Of a stretch of 64,000 bases of DNA, positions 53,001-61,983 are shown in pieces; position 1 is the stretch's first letter; each line of letters starts with the position of its first letter. Below the pieces are notes generated by a model. It searched no databases and was not told where the DNA came from. It worked only from the letters and a program-made list of their open reading frames with translations. The DNA is from an uncultured Bacteroidota bacterium (lineage in GTDB: Bacteria > Bacteroidota > Bacteroidia > Flavobacteriales > Flavobacteriaceae), in the NCBI GenBank assembly GCA_902598525.1, contig CACKBZ010000001.1, forward strand, positions 62,001 to 126,000, in the 5' to 3' direction. A program made the translations under genes and the position numbers.

Positions 53001-53576
53001 ATGTTTAATGTTGTGATTTTTGGCAAACCAGGATCCGGAAAAGGAACCCAGGCAAATTTTTTAAAAGATAAATATGACTTATATCATATATCTACAGGTG
53101 ATCTATTTAGAAAAAATATTTTAAATGAAACTGATCTTGGTATTGAGGCAAAGTCATTTCTTGATAACGGAGATCTTGTCCCAGATATTGTTACTATAAA
53201 AATGCTTGAAAATGAAGTTACTGAAAATAAGGGTGTTAAAGGCTTTATTTTTGATGGTTTTCCTAGAACACTTAATCAAGCTGAATCCTTAGATATTTTT
53301 CTTGAATCAGTTAACCAAAAAATAAATGCAACAATTGCTCTTGAAGTAGATGAAGATGAGCTAATAACAAGGTTGTTAGATCGAGGAAAGACTACTAATA
53401 GATCTGATGATCAGGATATTCAAAAAATTAAAAATAGATTTAACGAGTATAATAATAAGACATCTGTGCTAATTAATTTTTATCAAAAACAGTCAAAGTT
53501 CTACTCAGTTAATGGTCACGGAAGCGTTGAAGATATTACTTCAAGATTATTCAATCTTGTTGATAGTTTAATCTAA
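53001..53576 (+). CDS. adk: Adenylate kinase
   Basis: 191 residues, a short-LID bacterial adenylate kinase. The P-loop GKPGSGKGTQ (8-17), FDGFPRTLNQAE and the compact DRGKTTNRSDD in place of a long zinc LID are clear. It interconverts ATP, ADP and AMP. It opens a plus-strand series adk-obgE-mazG-aroA, with obgE starting 6 nt later. In other flavobacteria an hpt gene often sits next to it; none is seen here. Confidence 0.96.
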   Translation: MFNVVIFGKPGSGKGTQANFLKDKYDLYHISTGDLFRKNILNETDLGIEAKSFLDNGDLVPDIVTIKMLENEVTENKGVKGFIFDGFPRTLNQAESLDIFLESVNQKINATIALEVDEDELITRLLDRGKTTNRSDDQDIQKIKNRFNEYNNKTSVLINFYQKQSKFYSVNGHGSVEDITSRLFNLVDSLI

Positions 53577-53582
53577 TCTCTC

Positions 53583-54590
53583 ATGATAGTCGATAATTTT
53601 GTTGATTACGTTAAGCTTACATTAAATTCAGGTAAGGGTGGAAAAGGTTCTACTCACCTGAGAAGGGAAAAGTTTGTCCCAAAAGGAGGTCCAGATGGAG
53701 GTGATGGTGGTAACGGTGGTAATATTATTATAAAAGGAAATAGTAACTTATGGACTCTTCAAAGTTTTCGGTATAAAAAACATTTTAAAGCAGGAAATGG
53801 AGGTGATGGAAGTGGATCAAGAAAATCTGGAAGTAATGGAGAAGATATTATTATAAATGTTCCACTAGGAACTGTTGTCAAGGAATTAGAAACTGAAAAT
53901 ATTATCTGCGAAATCAATGATGAATCCTCTGATTTAATTCTTTTAAAAGGTGGAAAAGGAGGACGTGGTAACTCTCATTTTAAGAGTCCAACTAATCAGA
54001 CTCCTAGATATTCTCAAAGCGGACTTCCTGGAAAGGAATTAAAAATAATTTTAGAGCTTAAAGTTCTGGCAGATGTTGGATTAGTTGGATACCCTAATGC
54101 TGGAAAGTCAACACTATTATCTGTTTTATCTGATGCGAAGCCTAAAATAGCAGATTACGAATTTACAACATTAAAACCCAACCTAGGAATTGTTGCAATG
54201 TCAGATTATAGATCATTTGTAATGGCAGATATACCTGGGATAATTGAAGGAGCAAGTGAAGGTAGAGGCTTAGGTCATTATTTTCTTAGACATATTGAAA
54301 GAAACTCTATACTTCTCTATGTTATACCTGTAGATACAAAAAATATAAAGATGGACTTTGTTATTCTTCAAAAAGAACTCATAAAATATAATTCACAATT
54401 GGCTGATAAAGATTTTATAATAGCCTTTAGTAAGGCAGACCTTATGGACCAAGAACTATTGGAAGAATTTAAAGGAATTTTAGAAAAAGAATTTAAAGAT
54501 ATACAGTATAATATAATATCTTCTGTAAGTACTTTTGGTATAAATGAACTTAAAGAGGAATTATGGAACAAACTAAATCAAAAAAATTGA
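53583..54590 (+). CDS. obgE: GTPase ObgE/CgtA
   Basis: 335 residues. The glycine-rich Obg fold fills about 1-160 ([11 protein letters not shown]), followed by a GTPase domain with P-loop [10 protein letters not shown]3 DIPG and G4 near FSKADLM. No C-terminal OCT extension is present. It binds the 50S subunit late in assembly. It is followed after 3 nt by the MazG-like gene. Confidence 0.96.
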   Translation: MIVDNFVDYVKLTLNSGKGGKGSTHLRREKFVPKGGPDGGDGGNGGNIIIKGNSNLWTLQSFRYKKHFKAGNGGDGSGSRKSGSNGEDIIINVPLGTVVKELETENIICEINDESSDLILLKGGKGGRGNSHFKSPTNQTPRYSQSGLPGKELKIILELKVLADVGLVGYPNAGKSTLLSVLSDAKPKIADYEFTTLKPNLGIVAMSDYRSFVMADIPGIIEGASEGRGLGHYFLRHIERNSILLYVIPVDTKNIKMDFVILQKELIKYNSQLADKDFIIAFSKADLMDQELLEEFKGILEKEFKDIQYNIISSVSTFGINELKEELWNKLNQKN

Positions 54591-54593
54591 ACT

Positions 54594-54920
54594 ATGGATA
54601 TTAAAGATGCACAGAAATTAGTAGATGAATGGATAAAAGAGCATGGTGTTAGATATTTTAACGAACTTACTAACATGGCTATATTATCAGAAGAAGTTGG
54701 AGAAGTTGCCAGGATTATTGCTAGAAAGTATGGTGAACAAAGTTTAAAAGAAAATGATAATGTAGATGATCTAGGTGATGAATTATCAGATGTATTGTTT
54801 GTTCTTATTTGTCTTGCAAATCAGACAGGGATTGATCTAGAAAAATCATTTAAAAATAATCTCTCAAAAAAAACAGAAAGAGACAAAAAAAGACATAAAT
54901 CAAATAATAAACTTAAATAG
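54594..54920 (+). CDS. MazG-like nucleotide pyrophosphohydrolase
   Basis: 108 residues, one MazG/all-alpha NTP-PPase domain. The metal-binding pattern EExxE then ExxD is seen as LSEEVGEVAR and LGDELSDVLF. These enzymes hydrolyse non-canonical or dNTPs to the monophosphate. It sits between obgE and aroA, a location I recognise in Flavobacteriia. aroA starts at GTG on its last base. Confidence 0.88.
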   Translation: MDIKDAQKLVDEWIKEHGVRYFNELTNMAILSEEVGEVARIIARKYGEQSLKENDNVDDLGDELSDVLFVLICLANQTGIDLEKSFKNNLSKKTERDKKRHKSNNKLK

Positions 54921-56149
54921 TGTTTGAAATTTCAAAGAAATTAAAATCCATTCAAGGAGTTCTAAATATAAGTGGATCAAAAAGTGAGTCAAATAGACTA
55001 TTGACCCTCAGAAGTTTTACCACTAATTTTAAGATAGATAATCTGTCTGATTCTGATGATACAAAAGTTTTAATTTCTGCAATTAAATCGAATAGTGAAA
55101 AAGTTGATATTAGTCATGCTGGTACGGCAATGAGATTTTTAACATCATATTTTTCATCAATTGAAGACTGTTCGGTTATTTTAACCGGATCAAAAAGGAT
55201 GAGAGAAAGACCTATTTCAATTTTAGTTGATGCATTAAGAGATTTGGGAAGTGAAATATCATATCTAGGTAATGAAGGATATCCCCCAATTAAGATTAAT
55301 GGTAAATTAATAACTAAAAAACAGGTAAAACTCCCTGCAAATGTAAGCTCTCAATATATTTCATCTCTTATGATGCTTGGAGTTTCACTTCAAAATGGTT
55401 TAGTTATAAACCTTACGACAGAAATAACCTCACTTCCATATGTTCAGATGACAAGAAAAATAATAGAGAGAATAGGAGGTAAAGTTCAGCTAGAATCAAA
55501 AAAGATAATAATTGATTCAATAACAAGTAAAAAAATACCCAATCAAGTAGTTGAGTCAGATTGGAGCTCTGCATCCTATTTTTATAGTATGGTAGCTTTA
55601 TCAGACTTATCAGACCTAACTTTAAAGACTTTCTATAAAAATAGTATCCAAGGAGACTCTAATCTAGTTGATATTTATGAAAACTTTGGAGTCAAAACAG
55701 AATTTATTGCTAATCAAATTAAATTAACTAAAACTGATAAAAAAATTAAAAAAAATATATCATTAGACCTTACCAATAATCCTGATCTTGCTCAAACTAT
55801 TGCTGTGACTTGTTTAGGCCTTGGGATTGATTGTGATCTATTTGGTCTTCACACGCTCAAAATAAAGGAAACTGATAGACTTGAAGCATTGAAATCTGAA
55901 ATTGAAAAATTTGGAGTTGATAGTATACATGTAACTGAAAATTCCTTGCATCTCAAGAATAATTCAGTTCTTAAATCTAATGTTGAAATAGATACATATC
56001 ATGATCACAGAATGGCAATGTCTTTTACTCCATTATCTGTTTTAATGCCAATTAAAATCAATGATCCACAGGTAGTATCAAAATCATATGTATGCTTTTG
56101 GGATGATTTAGAAAAACTTGGTTTTGAAATTTCAAAAATAAATAGATAA
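54920..56149 (+). CDS. aroA: 3-phosphoshikimate 1-carboxyvinyltransferase (EPSP synthase)
   Basis: 409 residues starting at GTG 54920, overlapping the upstream TAG. Markers are SGSKSESNRLL for phosphoshikimate and PEP binding, HAGTAMRFL, LTGSKRMRERPI and the C-terminal TYHDHRMAMSF. It is somewhat shorter than typical AroA (about 430) but keeps both inverted alpha/beta domains. It makes EPSP in the shikimate pathway. It is followed by a 54-bp gap containing the queA promoter. Confidence 0.94.
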   Translation: MFEISKKLKSIQGVLNISGSKSESNRLLTLRSFTTNFKIDNLSDSDDTKVLISAIKSNSEKVDISHAGTAMRFLTSYFSSIEDCSVILTGSKRMRERPISILVDALRDLGSEISYLGNEGYPPIKINGKLITKKQVKLPANVSSQYISSLMMLGVSLQNGLVINLTTEITSLPYVQMTRKIIERIGGKVQLESKKIIIDSITSKKIPNQVVESDWSSASYFYSMVALSDLSDLTLKTFYKNSIQGDSNLVDIYENFGVKTEFIANQIKLTKTDKKIKKNISLDLTNNPDLAQTIAVTCLGLGIDCDLFGLHTLKIKETDRLEALKSEIEKFGVDSIHVTENSLHLKNNSVLKSNVEIDTYHDHRMAMSFTPLSVLMPIKINDPQVVSKSYVCFWDDLEKLGFEISKINR

Positions 56150-56177
56150 ATACTTGACTTTCGGTATCTCTGAGCAG

Positions 56178-56185
56178 TATATTTG
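56178..56185 (+). promoter_or_regulatory. Predicted queA promoter (-7 box, with -33 TTG at 56154-56156)
   Basis: TATATTTG matches the -7 consensus, with a TTG 21 nt upstream. The box ends 18 nt before the ATG of queA. It is among the most complete promoters in the window. Confidence 0.62.
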
Positions 56186-56203
56186 CGAACCTAATTTAAT
56201 TCT

Positions 56204-57253
56204 ATGAAATTATCAAATTTTGATTATAAACTACCTAATAAGCTTTTAGCTCAACATCCATCAAATGAAAGAGATGAGAGTAAGCTAATGCTACTAAACA
56301 GAAAAGAACAAACTATTGAGCATCTAATTTTTAAAGATATAATTGATTATTTTGAGGAAGGAGATGTAATTGTACTTAATAATACCAAAGTTTTTCCTGC
56401 AAGATTATATGGAAACAAAGAAAAAACTGGTGCAAGAATTGAAGTATTTCTTTTAAGAGAATTAAATAAAGATCAAAGGCTTTGGGACGTTCTAGTCGAC
56501 CCGGCTAGAAAAATTAGAATTGGAAATAAACTTTATTTTGGTGAAGATGAAAGTCTAGTTGCAGAAGTTATTGATAATACAACATCTAGAGGTAGAACTT
56601 TAAGATTTCTGTTTGATGGTTCATACGATGAATTTAGAAATAAATTACAAGAATTAGGAGAAACTCCTCTTCCAAAGTATATTACTAGACCAGTTGAAGA
56701 GAATGATAAAGATAGATTTCAAACCATTTATGCTAAAAATGAAGGAGCTGTAGCTGCTCCAACTGCCGGTTTACATTTTTCTAAACATTTATTAAAAAAA
56801 TTAGAAATTAAAGGAGTATTGTTGCCTGAGATTACTCTTCATATCGGCCTTGGTACGTTTAGCCCTGTCGAAGTTGAAGACCTATCAAAGCATAAAATGG
56901 ATAGTGAAGAGTTAAAAATAGATGAAAAAACTGCTGAAGTTATTAACAATGCTCTAAAAAACAAGAAGAGAATTTGTGCTATTGGAACAACTGTAATGAG
57001 GGGTCTAGAAAGTTCAGTTTCCTCGTTTGGTACTCTCAACCCATATTCTGGATGGACTCACAAATTTATATATCCTCCATATGATTTCTCAATTGCTAAT
57101 TCAATGGTTACTAATTTCCATACACCAAAATCAACTTTAATAATGATGGTATCAGCTTTTGGTGGAGTTGATTTTGTATTAAAAGCATATAAAGAAGCAA
57201 TTAAGAAAAAATATAACTTCTTCTCTTATGGAGATGCTATGATGATCATCTAA
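56204..57253 (+). CDS. queA: S-adenosylmethionine:tRNA ribosyltransferase-isomerase
   Basis: 349 residues, typical QueA length. [16 protein letters not shown] near the N-terminus, the NTKVFPARL strand, [13 protein letters not shown] and ILHIGLGTF-like [11 protein letters not shown] are the family's motifs. It transfers a ribosyl group from SAM to preQ1 in tRNA to form epoxyqueuosine. No preQ1 riboswitch is apparent in its short leader. The polyprenyl synthase gene follows 9 nt later. Confidence 0.95.
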   Translation: MKLSNFDYKLPNKLLAQHPSNERDESKLMLLNRKEQTIEHLIFKDIIDYFEEGDVIVLNNTKVFPARLYGNKEKTGARIEVFLLRELNKDQRLWDVLVDPARKIRIGNKLYFGEDESLVAEVIDNTTSRGRTLRFLFDGSYDEFRNKLQELGETPLPKYITRPVEENDKDRFQTIYAKNEGAVAAPTAGLHFSKHLLKKLEIKGVLLPEITLHIGLGTFSPVEVEDLSKHKMDSEELKIDEKTAEVINNALKNKKRICAIGTTVMRGLESSVSSFGTLNPYSGWTHKFIYPPYDFSIANSMVTNFHTPKSTLIMMVSAFGGVDFVLKAYKEAIKKKYNFFSYGDAMMII

Positions 57254-57262
57254 GATTAGATT

Positions 57263-58234
57263 TTGAAAATTTCAAAAAAAATAAAAAGTCCTATATCTGA
57301 AGAGTTAAAATCTTTTGAAAGACAGTTTTTTAATTCTGTTTCTTCAAAAATAACGCTCCTTGATTTAGTGCTAAAATATGTACTTAAAAGAAAAGGTAAA
57401 CAAATTAGACCCATTCTAGTAATACTTTTTTCTAAAATGTTTGCAAAAGGTAAAATTCCATCAAAAACATATAGAGCTGCAAATTTGGTTGAGCTAATTC
57501 ATACTGCATCATTGGTTCATGACGATATTGTTGATGATAGTAATATTAGGAGAAGGTTCCTTACTATTAATGCTTTATGGAAAAATAAGATTTCAGTACT
57601 TGTTGGAGACTTTTTTTTATCTAAAGCTTTACTGCTTTCAACAAAAAATAAAGATTACGATTTATTGGATGAAATATCAACGGCAGTAAAAGAAATTTCG
57701 GAGGGTGAGCTTTTCCAAATTCAAAAGTCAAGAAGTTTAAAAATAACAGAGGAAGAATATATTTTATTGATTTCCAAAAAAACAGCTTCTTTATTTTCTT
57801 GTTGTTGTTCGCTTGGACTAATTTCGTCTGGTAATAAAAAATCTAAAAGTGTTGAAGACTTTGGGTTATTCTTAGGTATTATCTTTCAAATTAAGGATGA
57901 CCTTTTTGATTACTCACAAAAAAGAATTGGAAAACCAACAAAATATGAAATAAAGAATCAAAAGATTACACTTCCACTTATTTACTCAATAAAAAAAGAT
58001 ATTAATAGTGAAAAAAGATTAATAAAATCCATTCTGAAAAGAAAAAAGCTTACTATTAAGGAAAAAAATAAAATTTATCAATTTATAATAGATAATGATG
58101 GATTTTATTATGCAAAAAATGTAATGTTAAATTACAAGAATAAGGCACTAAAAATTCTTGAGAGTTTTCCAGATAATGAGTCTAAACAATCACTTAAAAT
58201 CTTATTAGATTATATCATTGACCGAAAGTATTAA
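57263..58234 (+). CDS. Polyprenyl diphosphate synthase
   Basis: 323 residues starting at TTG 57263. The first aspartate-rich motif is VHDDIVDD, followed by RRR; the second is KDDLFDYS. These bind Mg and the allylic diphosphate. The length suits a long-chain (heptaprenyl/octaprenyl, menaquinone side-chain) synthase rather than GGPP synthase, though chain length cannot be read reliably. It follows queA by 9 nt and precedes dnaG. Confidence 0.9.
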   Translation: MKISKKIKSPISEELKSFERQFFNSVSSKITLLDLVLKYVLKRKGKQIRPILVILFSKMFAKGKIPSKTYRAANLVELIHTASLVHDDIVDDSNIRRRFLTINALWKNKISVLVGDFFLSKALLLSTKNKDYDLLDEISTAVKEISEGELFQIQKSRSLKITEEEYILLISKKTASLFSCCCSLGLISSGNKKSKSVEDFGLFLGIIFQIKDDLFDYSQKRIGKPTKYEIKNQKITLPLIYSIKKDINSEKRLIKSILKRKKLTIKEKNKIYQFIIDNDGFYYAKNVMLNYKNKALKILESFPDNESKQSLKILLDYIIDRKY

Positions 58235-58263
58235 TTTATTATATTAATACTAAATTAATTATT

Positions 58264-60192
58264 TTGATTAGTAAAGAGACCATTGATAAAGTTTTTGAAT
58301 TTGCTAGAGTTGAGGAAGTAATATCTGATTTTATTGCTTTAAAAAAAACTGGTGCAAACTTTAAGGGTTTAAGCCCTTTCACAAATGAGAAAACACCAAG
58401 CTTTATTGTCTCCCCATCAAAACAAATATGGAAAGATTTTAGCTCTGGTAAAGGAGGAAATGTAATTGCCTTTCTGATGGAGCATGAACAATTTAATTAT
58501 CCCGAATCAATTAGATATTTAGCCAATAAATATAACATAGAAATAATCGAGACAAATGATAAATATGAAAATTCTGAAGAAAGGAATAAAAGAGAATCTT
58601 TATTTATTATTAATTCTTTTGCTCAAGAATATTTTCAAAATGTTGTATTAGAAGAAGTTGATGTTAAAAATTATCTTAAAGAAAGAGGACTTTCAGATTC
58701 AACTATTGTGAACTTTAATATAGGTTTTAGCCCAGATAAAAAAAACAGTTTTTATACAAATGCTTCTGAAAAGGGTTTCTCCATCGATTATCTTATCGAG
58801 ACAGGTCTAGTAATATCAAATGAAAATAATTATATAGATAGGTTTAGAGGTAGAATAATGTTTCCAATTAAGAGCATCTCAGGTAGGGTAATTGGTTTTG
58901 GTGGAAGAATTATTGATTCAAATAAAAAAATTGCAAAATATATAAATTCTCCAGAGAGTAAAATTTATAACAAAAGTAAAACCCTTTATGGAATATACGA
59001 GTCTAAACAATTTATTGTTAAAAATGATGTCTGTTTCTTGGTAGAAGGATACATGGATGTAGTGCAATTACACGAACATGGAATTAAAAATGTTTTAGCA
59101 ACATCAGGAACTTCTCTAACTAAAGATCAAATAATTCTTATTAAAAGACTTACATCAAATATTATTATTCTTTTTGATGGAGATCAAGCCGGCCTATCAG
59201 CATCAATGAGAAGTATTGATATGATTCTTGAGGAAGGACTTAATGTAAAAATATGTCAATTTCCAGATGGTGAAGATCCTGACAGTTTTGTCAAAAAATA
59301 TAAACATGATAAAATGATTGAATATATTGATGAGGAATCAAAGGATTTAATTGATTTTATAATAAGCGTTAATAATGAATTTGAAAAAGATGAAGACAAA
59401 AAAGTTGATCTTATTAAAAGTATTCTTAAATCAATTTCTCTAATTCCAGATCTTCTTAAACAAGAGGTGTATATAAAAAAGCTTTCCTCAGTTTTATCTA
59501 TAGAAGAGTCATCGCTATTCAGATCTTTCTCAAATATTAAGGTTGGGAAAAAACTACAAAAATCAAAAAGTCGTCAATATTCTAAAAATATTGTAAAAAT
59601 TGAATCTCCAAAAAAGGAAGATAAGAGTGGTTATATTTACCAATTAGAGAGGCAGATTATTAGTATTCTATTAAAATATGGAGTTGAGGAAATAGTCTTT
59701 GAAGATATCTTTCTAAATAAAAATGAAAAAGGAGATATAGTTGAAAGTAGAAAAGAAATTAGATCTAAAGTTTATGAAAAGATTTATCTTGATCTTCAGC
59801 AAGATGAGATAGAATTCACCCATGGTCCATTTAAGGAAATATACAACAAGCTTATAAATAGTTTTCATAATCAAAATTTAATTTCAATAGATAGTTTCAT
59901 AAATGATCTTGAACCCAATTCAAGTAAAATAGTTTCGGACATTCTTATAAATGACGAAAAGTATCAGCTTCATGATTGGGAAAAAAAGAATATATATGTT
60001 AAAAAAATAGGAAGTGAGTTGAGTCAGCTAGTAAATGAAACAATATTAAATATGAGAAGATATTTAATTGATAAAAAAATCCATGAGCTTCAAGATAATA
60101 GTAATAATGAAACAAACAAAGTACTTGAGGAGGTTATGAGCTATTACAGGCTAAAAAAACTTTTATCAGCAAAGCTTAATAGGGTTGTCTGA
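58264..60192 (+). CDS. dnaG: DNA primase DnaG, zinc-ligand-free N-terminus
   Basis: 642 residues starting at TTG 58264. The N-terminal zinc-binding fold has lost its ligands: Ser37, Thr40, Asp58 and Ser61 occupy the usual Cys/His/Cys/Cys places, while flanking EKTPSF and GKGGN remain. The TOPRIM core has VEGYMDVV, ATSGTSLT and FDGDQAG. The C-terminal half (about 430-640) is acidic and helical and should contact DnaB. It makes RNA primers at replication forks. Its 3' end overlaps the response regulator by 17 nt. Confidence 0.94.
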   Translation: MISKETIDKVFEFARVEEVISDFIALKKTGANFKGLSPFTNEKTPSFIVSPSKQIWKDFSSGKGGNVIAFLMEHEQFNYPESIRYLANKYNIEIIETNDKYENSEERNKRESLFIINSFAQEYFQNVVLEEVDVKNYLKERGLSDSTIVNFNIGFSPDKKNSFYTNASEKGFSIDYLIETGLVISNENNYIDRFRGRIMFPIKSISGRVIGFGGRIIDSNKKIAKYINSPESKIYNKSKTLYGIYESKQFIVKNDVCFLVEGYMDVVQLHEHGIKNVLATSGTSLTKDQIILIKRLTSNIIILFDGDQAGLSASMRSIDMILEEGLNVKICQFPDGEDPDSFVKKYKHDKMIEYIDEESKDLIDFIISVNNEFEKDEDKKVDLIKSILKSISLIPDLLKQEVYIKKLSSVLSIEESSLFRSFSNIKVGKKLQKSKSRQYSKNIVKIESPKKEDKSGYIYQLERQIISILLKYGVEEIVFEDIFLNKNEKGDIVESRKEIRSKVYEKIYLDLQQDEIEFTHGPFKEIYNKLINSFHNQNLISIDSFINDLEPNSSKIVSDILINDEKYQLHDWEKKNIYVKKIGSELSQLVNETILNMRRYLIDKKIHELQDNSNNETNKVLEEVMSYYRLKKLLSAKLNRVV

Positions 60193-60820
60193 TATGACTT
60201 CTTGCCAAAATAAATAAATCAGTTTTAGAGTTTACTTCAAGCTTTTTCATTATTCTTGTAATATATGTATTTACTGTTTTTTGGTTAATCTTCAATGATC
60301 TAGAAATTTCAATATTTCTCTTTCCTTTAAAAAATAATTTAAGAACTTGATGCTCTCTTTTTGAAAGACTATTTATTTTTTCAGTGTTATAATCAAAGTT
60401 AAATCTATTTTTAAGTCTTGTAAATTTATTAAGCTCTGATAAGGTATATGTTGAAAATGCAATTTCTTGAAGTAGATGCCTAATAGTCTTTTTCTTTAAA
60501 TCTTTTGTCAAAAAACCTGATGCACCAGCTTTGAGTAATTTTATTGACTTATTTTCATTTGAAATGGAAGTAAAAATAACAACAGGTATTTCAATTTTAT
60601 TTTTTTTAAGAATCTTTAAAATCTCCAATGCCGAGCTTCCATTAAGATTTATTTCAGAAATTATAAAATCTATTTTTTCTTCAGTAATGCTTTCAATTAG
60701 TAAATCTTTATTATCCAAATATGATGATATTTCAAATACAATAGAGTTTTTAAAAATAGCTTTTAATCCAAAATAAATAATTGGATTACTGTCAAGTACT
60801 AAAATCTTTAATTTTTTCAA
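60176..60820 (-). CDS. LuxR/NarL-family response regulator with Glu at the phosphorylation site
   Basis: 214 residues. A receiver domain (1-120; VLDSNPI, VVIFTS, LKAGASGFLTKDL) is joined to a C-terminal LuxR-type helix-turn-helix with LSKREHQVLKLFFKGKRN and NQKTVNTYITRIMKKL. The position usually held by the phosphoacceptor Asp is Glu56 (IISEINLNG). Ser11 replaces one of the two N-terminal acidic residues. No histidine kinase is adjacent. It lies 3 nt after nadE and probably shares its transcript. Confidence 0.85.
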   Translation of the reverse strand: MKKLKILVLDSNPIIYFGLKAIFKNSIVFEISSYLDNKDLLIESITEEKIDFIISEINLNGSSALEILKILKKNKIEIPVVIFTSISNENKSIKLLKAGASGFLTKDLKKKTIRHLLQEIAFSTYTLSELNKFTRLKNRFNFDYNTEKINSLSKREHQVLKLFFKGKRNIEISRSLKINQKTVNTYITRIMKKLEVNSKTDLFILARSHIRQPY

Positions 60821-60823
60821 AAT

Positions 60824-61603
60824 TTATAGATAATCTTTTGGTATTTCACAAACCGGAATTGGATCCATTTTATGTTTATTGGTTTTATGAAATGAATTAA
60901 ATATATCTAAGACCTCTTTTTCTCTTTTAGATAAATTATCACTTTTATTGAAGTTCATCATAGCATCTTCAATCTCTTCATAGGAAGCACCAATCTGTTC
61001 TTCATCACTCCTATTATCATTCCATAATCCATCATTTGGTTCAGCTTCTATAATTTCATCAATGATATTATGGAATTTTGCCAATGTAAATACCTCAGAT
61101 TTAAGTAAATCAGCAATCGGGCTTATATCAACACCTCCGTCACCGTACTTTGTGTAGAATCCTATACCAAAATCTTCAACTTTATTACCTGTTCCAGCAA
61201 CAATATAGTTATTTAGAGCAGAGAAATAATAAAGTGTAACCATTCTTAGTCTTGATCTTGTGTTAGCTAAACTAAGTTCGTGTTTATCTGAATTATTATC
61301 AGGTAAGGAATTAACAAAAGATTCAAATGTATCGTTTAATTCAATCTGTTTTGAAGTAACATTTGGATACTTAGACATTAACCAATCAATATGCTTTTTA
61401 GACCTTGAAACTTGATCTTTATTTTGATAAATTGGCATTTCTAGACATAGAATATTATGTCCAGTCTCAGCACAAAGAGTTGAGGTCAGTGCTGAGTCAA
61501 CCCCTCCTGACACTCCTACGACTATACCTTTTGATTCAGACTTATTTATGTAGTCTTCAATCCAGTTAGTAATGTGTTTAGACACTTTTTTGGGATATTT
61601 CAT
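60824..61603 (-). CDS. nadE: NAD+ synthetase, ammonia-dependent
   Basis: 259 residues. The ATP pyrophosphatase P-loop is VGVSGGVDSAL, and KYGDGGVDISPIADLLKS is the downstream NaAD-binding region. There is no nitrilase/glutaminase domain, so it should use ammonia. It makes NAD+ from nicotinate adenine dinucleotide. It diverges from gldC across 50 bp. Confidence 0.95.
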   Translation of the reverse strand: MKYPKKVSKHITNWIEDYINKSESKGIVVGVSGGVDSALTSTLCAETGHNILCLEMPIYQNKDQVSRSKKHIDWLMSKYPNVTSKQIELNDTFESFVNSLPDNNSDKHELSLANTRSRLRMVTLYYFSALNNYIVAGTGNKVEDFGIGFYTKYGDGGVDISPIADLLKSEVFTLAKFHNIIDEIIEAEPNDGLWNDNRSDEEQIGASYEEIEDAMMNFNKSDNLSKREKEVLDIFNSFHKTNKHKMDPIPVCEIPKDYL

Positions 61604-61618
61604 AAAATTGTATTTGAC

Positions 61619-61626
61619 TATATTTG
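61619..61626 (+). promoter_or_regulatory. Predicted -7 box of gldC, face-to-face with the nadE box
   Basis: TATATTTG fits TAnnTTTG and ends 27 nt before the gldC ATG. The minus-strand nadE box starts only 2 nt further on, so the predicted RNA start falls inside that box. Confidence 0.5.
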
Positions 61627-61628
61627 TG

Positions 61629-61636
61629 CAAATCTA
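61629..61636 (-). promoter_or_regulatory. Predicted -7 box of nadE, face-to-face with the gldC box
   Basis: The minus strand reads TAGATTTG, ending 25 nt before the nadE ATG at 61603. Together with 61619-61626 it forms an 18-bp near-palindrome with a 2-bp centre. Confidence 0.5.
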
Positions 61637-61653
61637 GTACATAAAATAATTAA

Positions 61654-61983
61654 ATGAAAGAAACTGAAATAACAATTAAAGTGAAGTTAGATCAAAATAA
61701 TATTCCAGAAGAAATAATGTGGTCTGCACCCGATGGTGGAATGAAGGATCAGCTTTCAAAAGCAATATTTCTTTCATTCTGGGATAGTAGACAAAAAGAA
61801 ACTTTAAAAATGGATCTGTGGACAAAAGAAATGCCTATTGATGAAATGAAAACTTTTATGCTCCAAACACTTCAATCAATGAATCAGACTATCTCAAAAG
61901 CAATAGGTAATGAGGATTTAATAAAAATAATTGATGAATTTTCTCAAAAATTTGAGAGTAAAATTAACGAGGATACTAAATAG
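61654..61983 (+). CDS. gldC: Gliding motility protein GldC
   Basis: 109 residues. TEITIKVKLDQNNIPEEI, WSAPDGG, FLSFWDSRQKETLKMDLWTK and MPIDEMKTF are the GldC landmarks known from Flavobacterium. The protein is small, without signal peptide. GldC supports but is not essential for gliding. In gliding relatives gldB is next to gldC; here the space between nadE and gldC is only 50 bp, so gldB is missing from this locus. It overlaps engB by 8 nt at the 3' end. Confidence 0.9.
   Translation: MKETEITIKVKLDQNNIPEEIMWSAPDGGMKDQLSKAIFLSFWDSRQKETLKMDLWTKEMPIDEMKTFMLQTLQSMNQTISKAIGNEDLIKIIDEFSQKFESKINEDTK

Noticed and set aside
56150-56203. preQ1 riboswitch ahead of queA
   Set aside because: The leader predicted from the promoter is only about 15 nt, too short for the aptamer.
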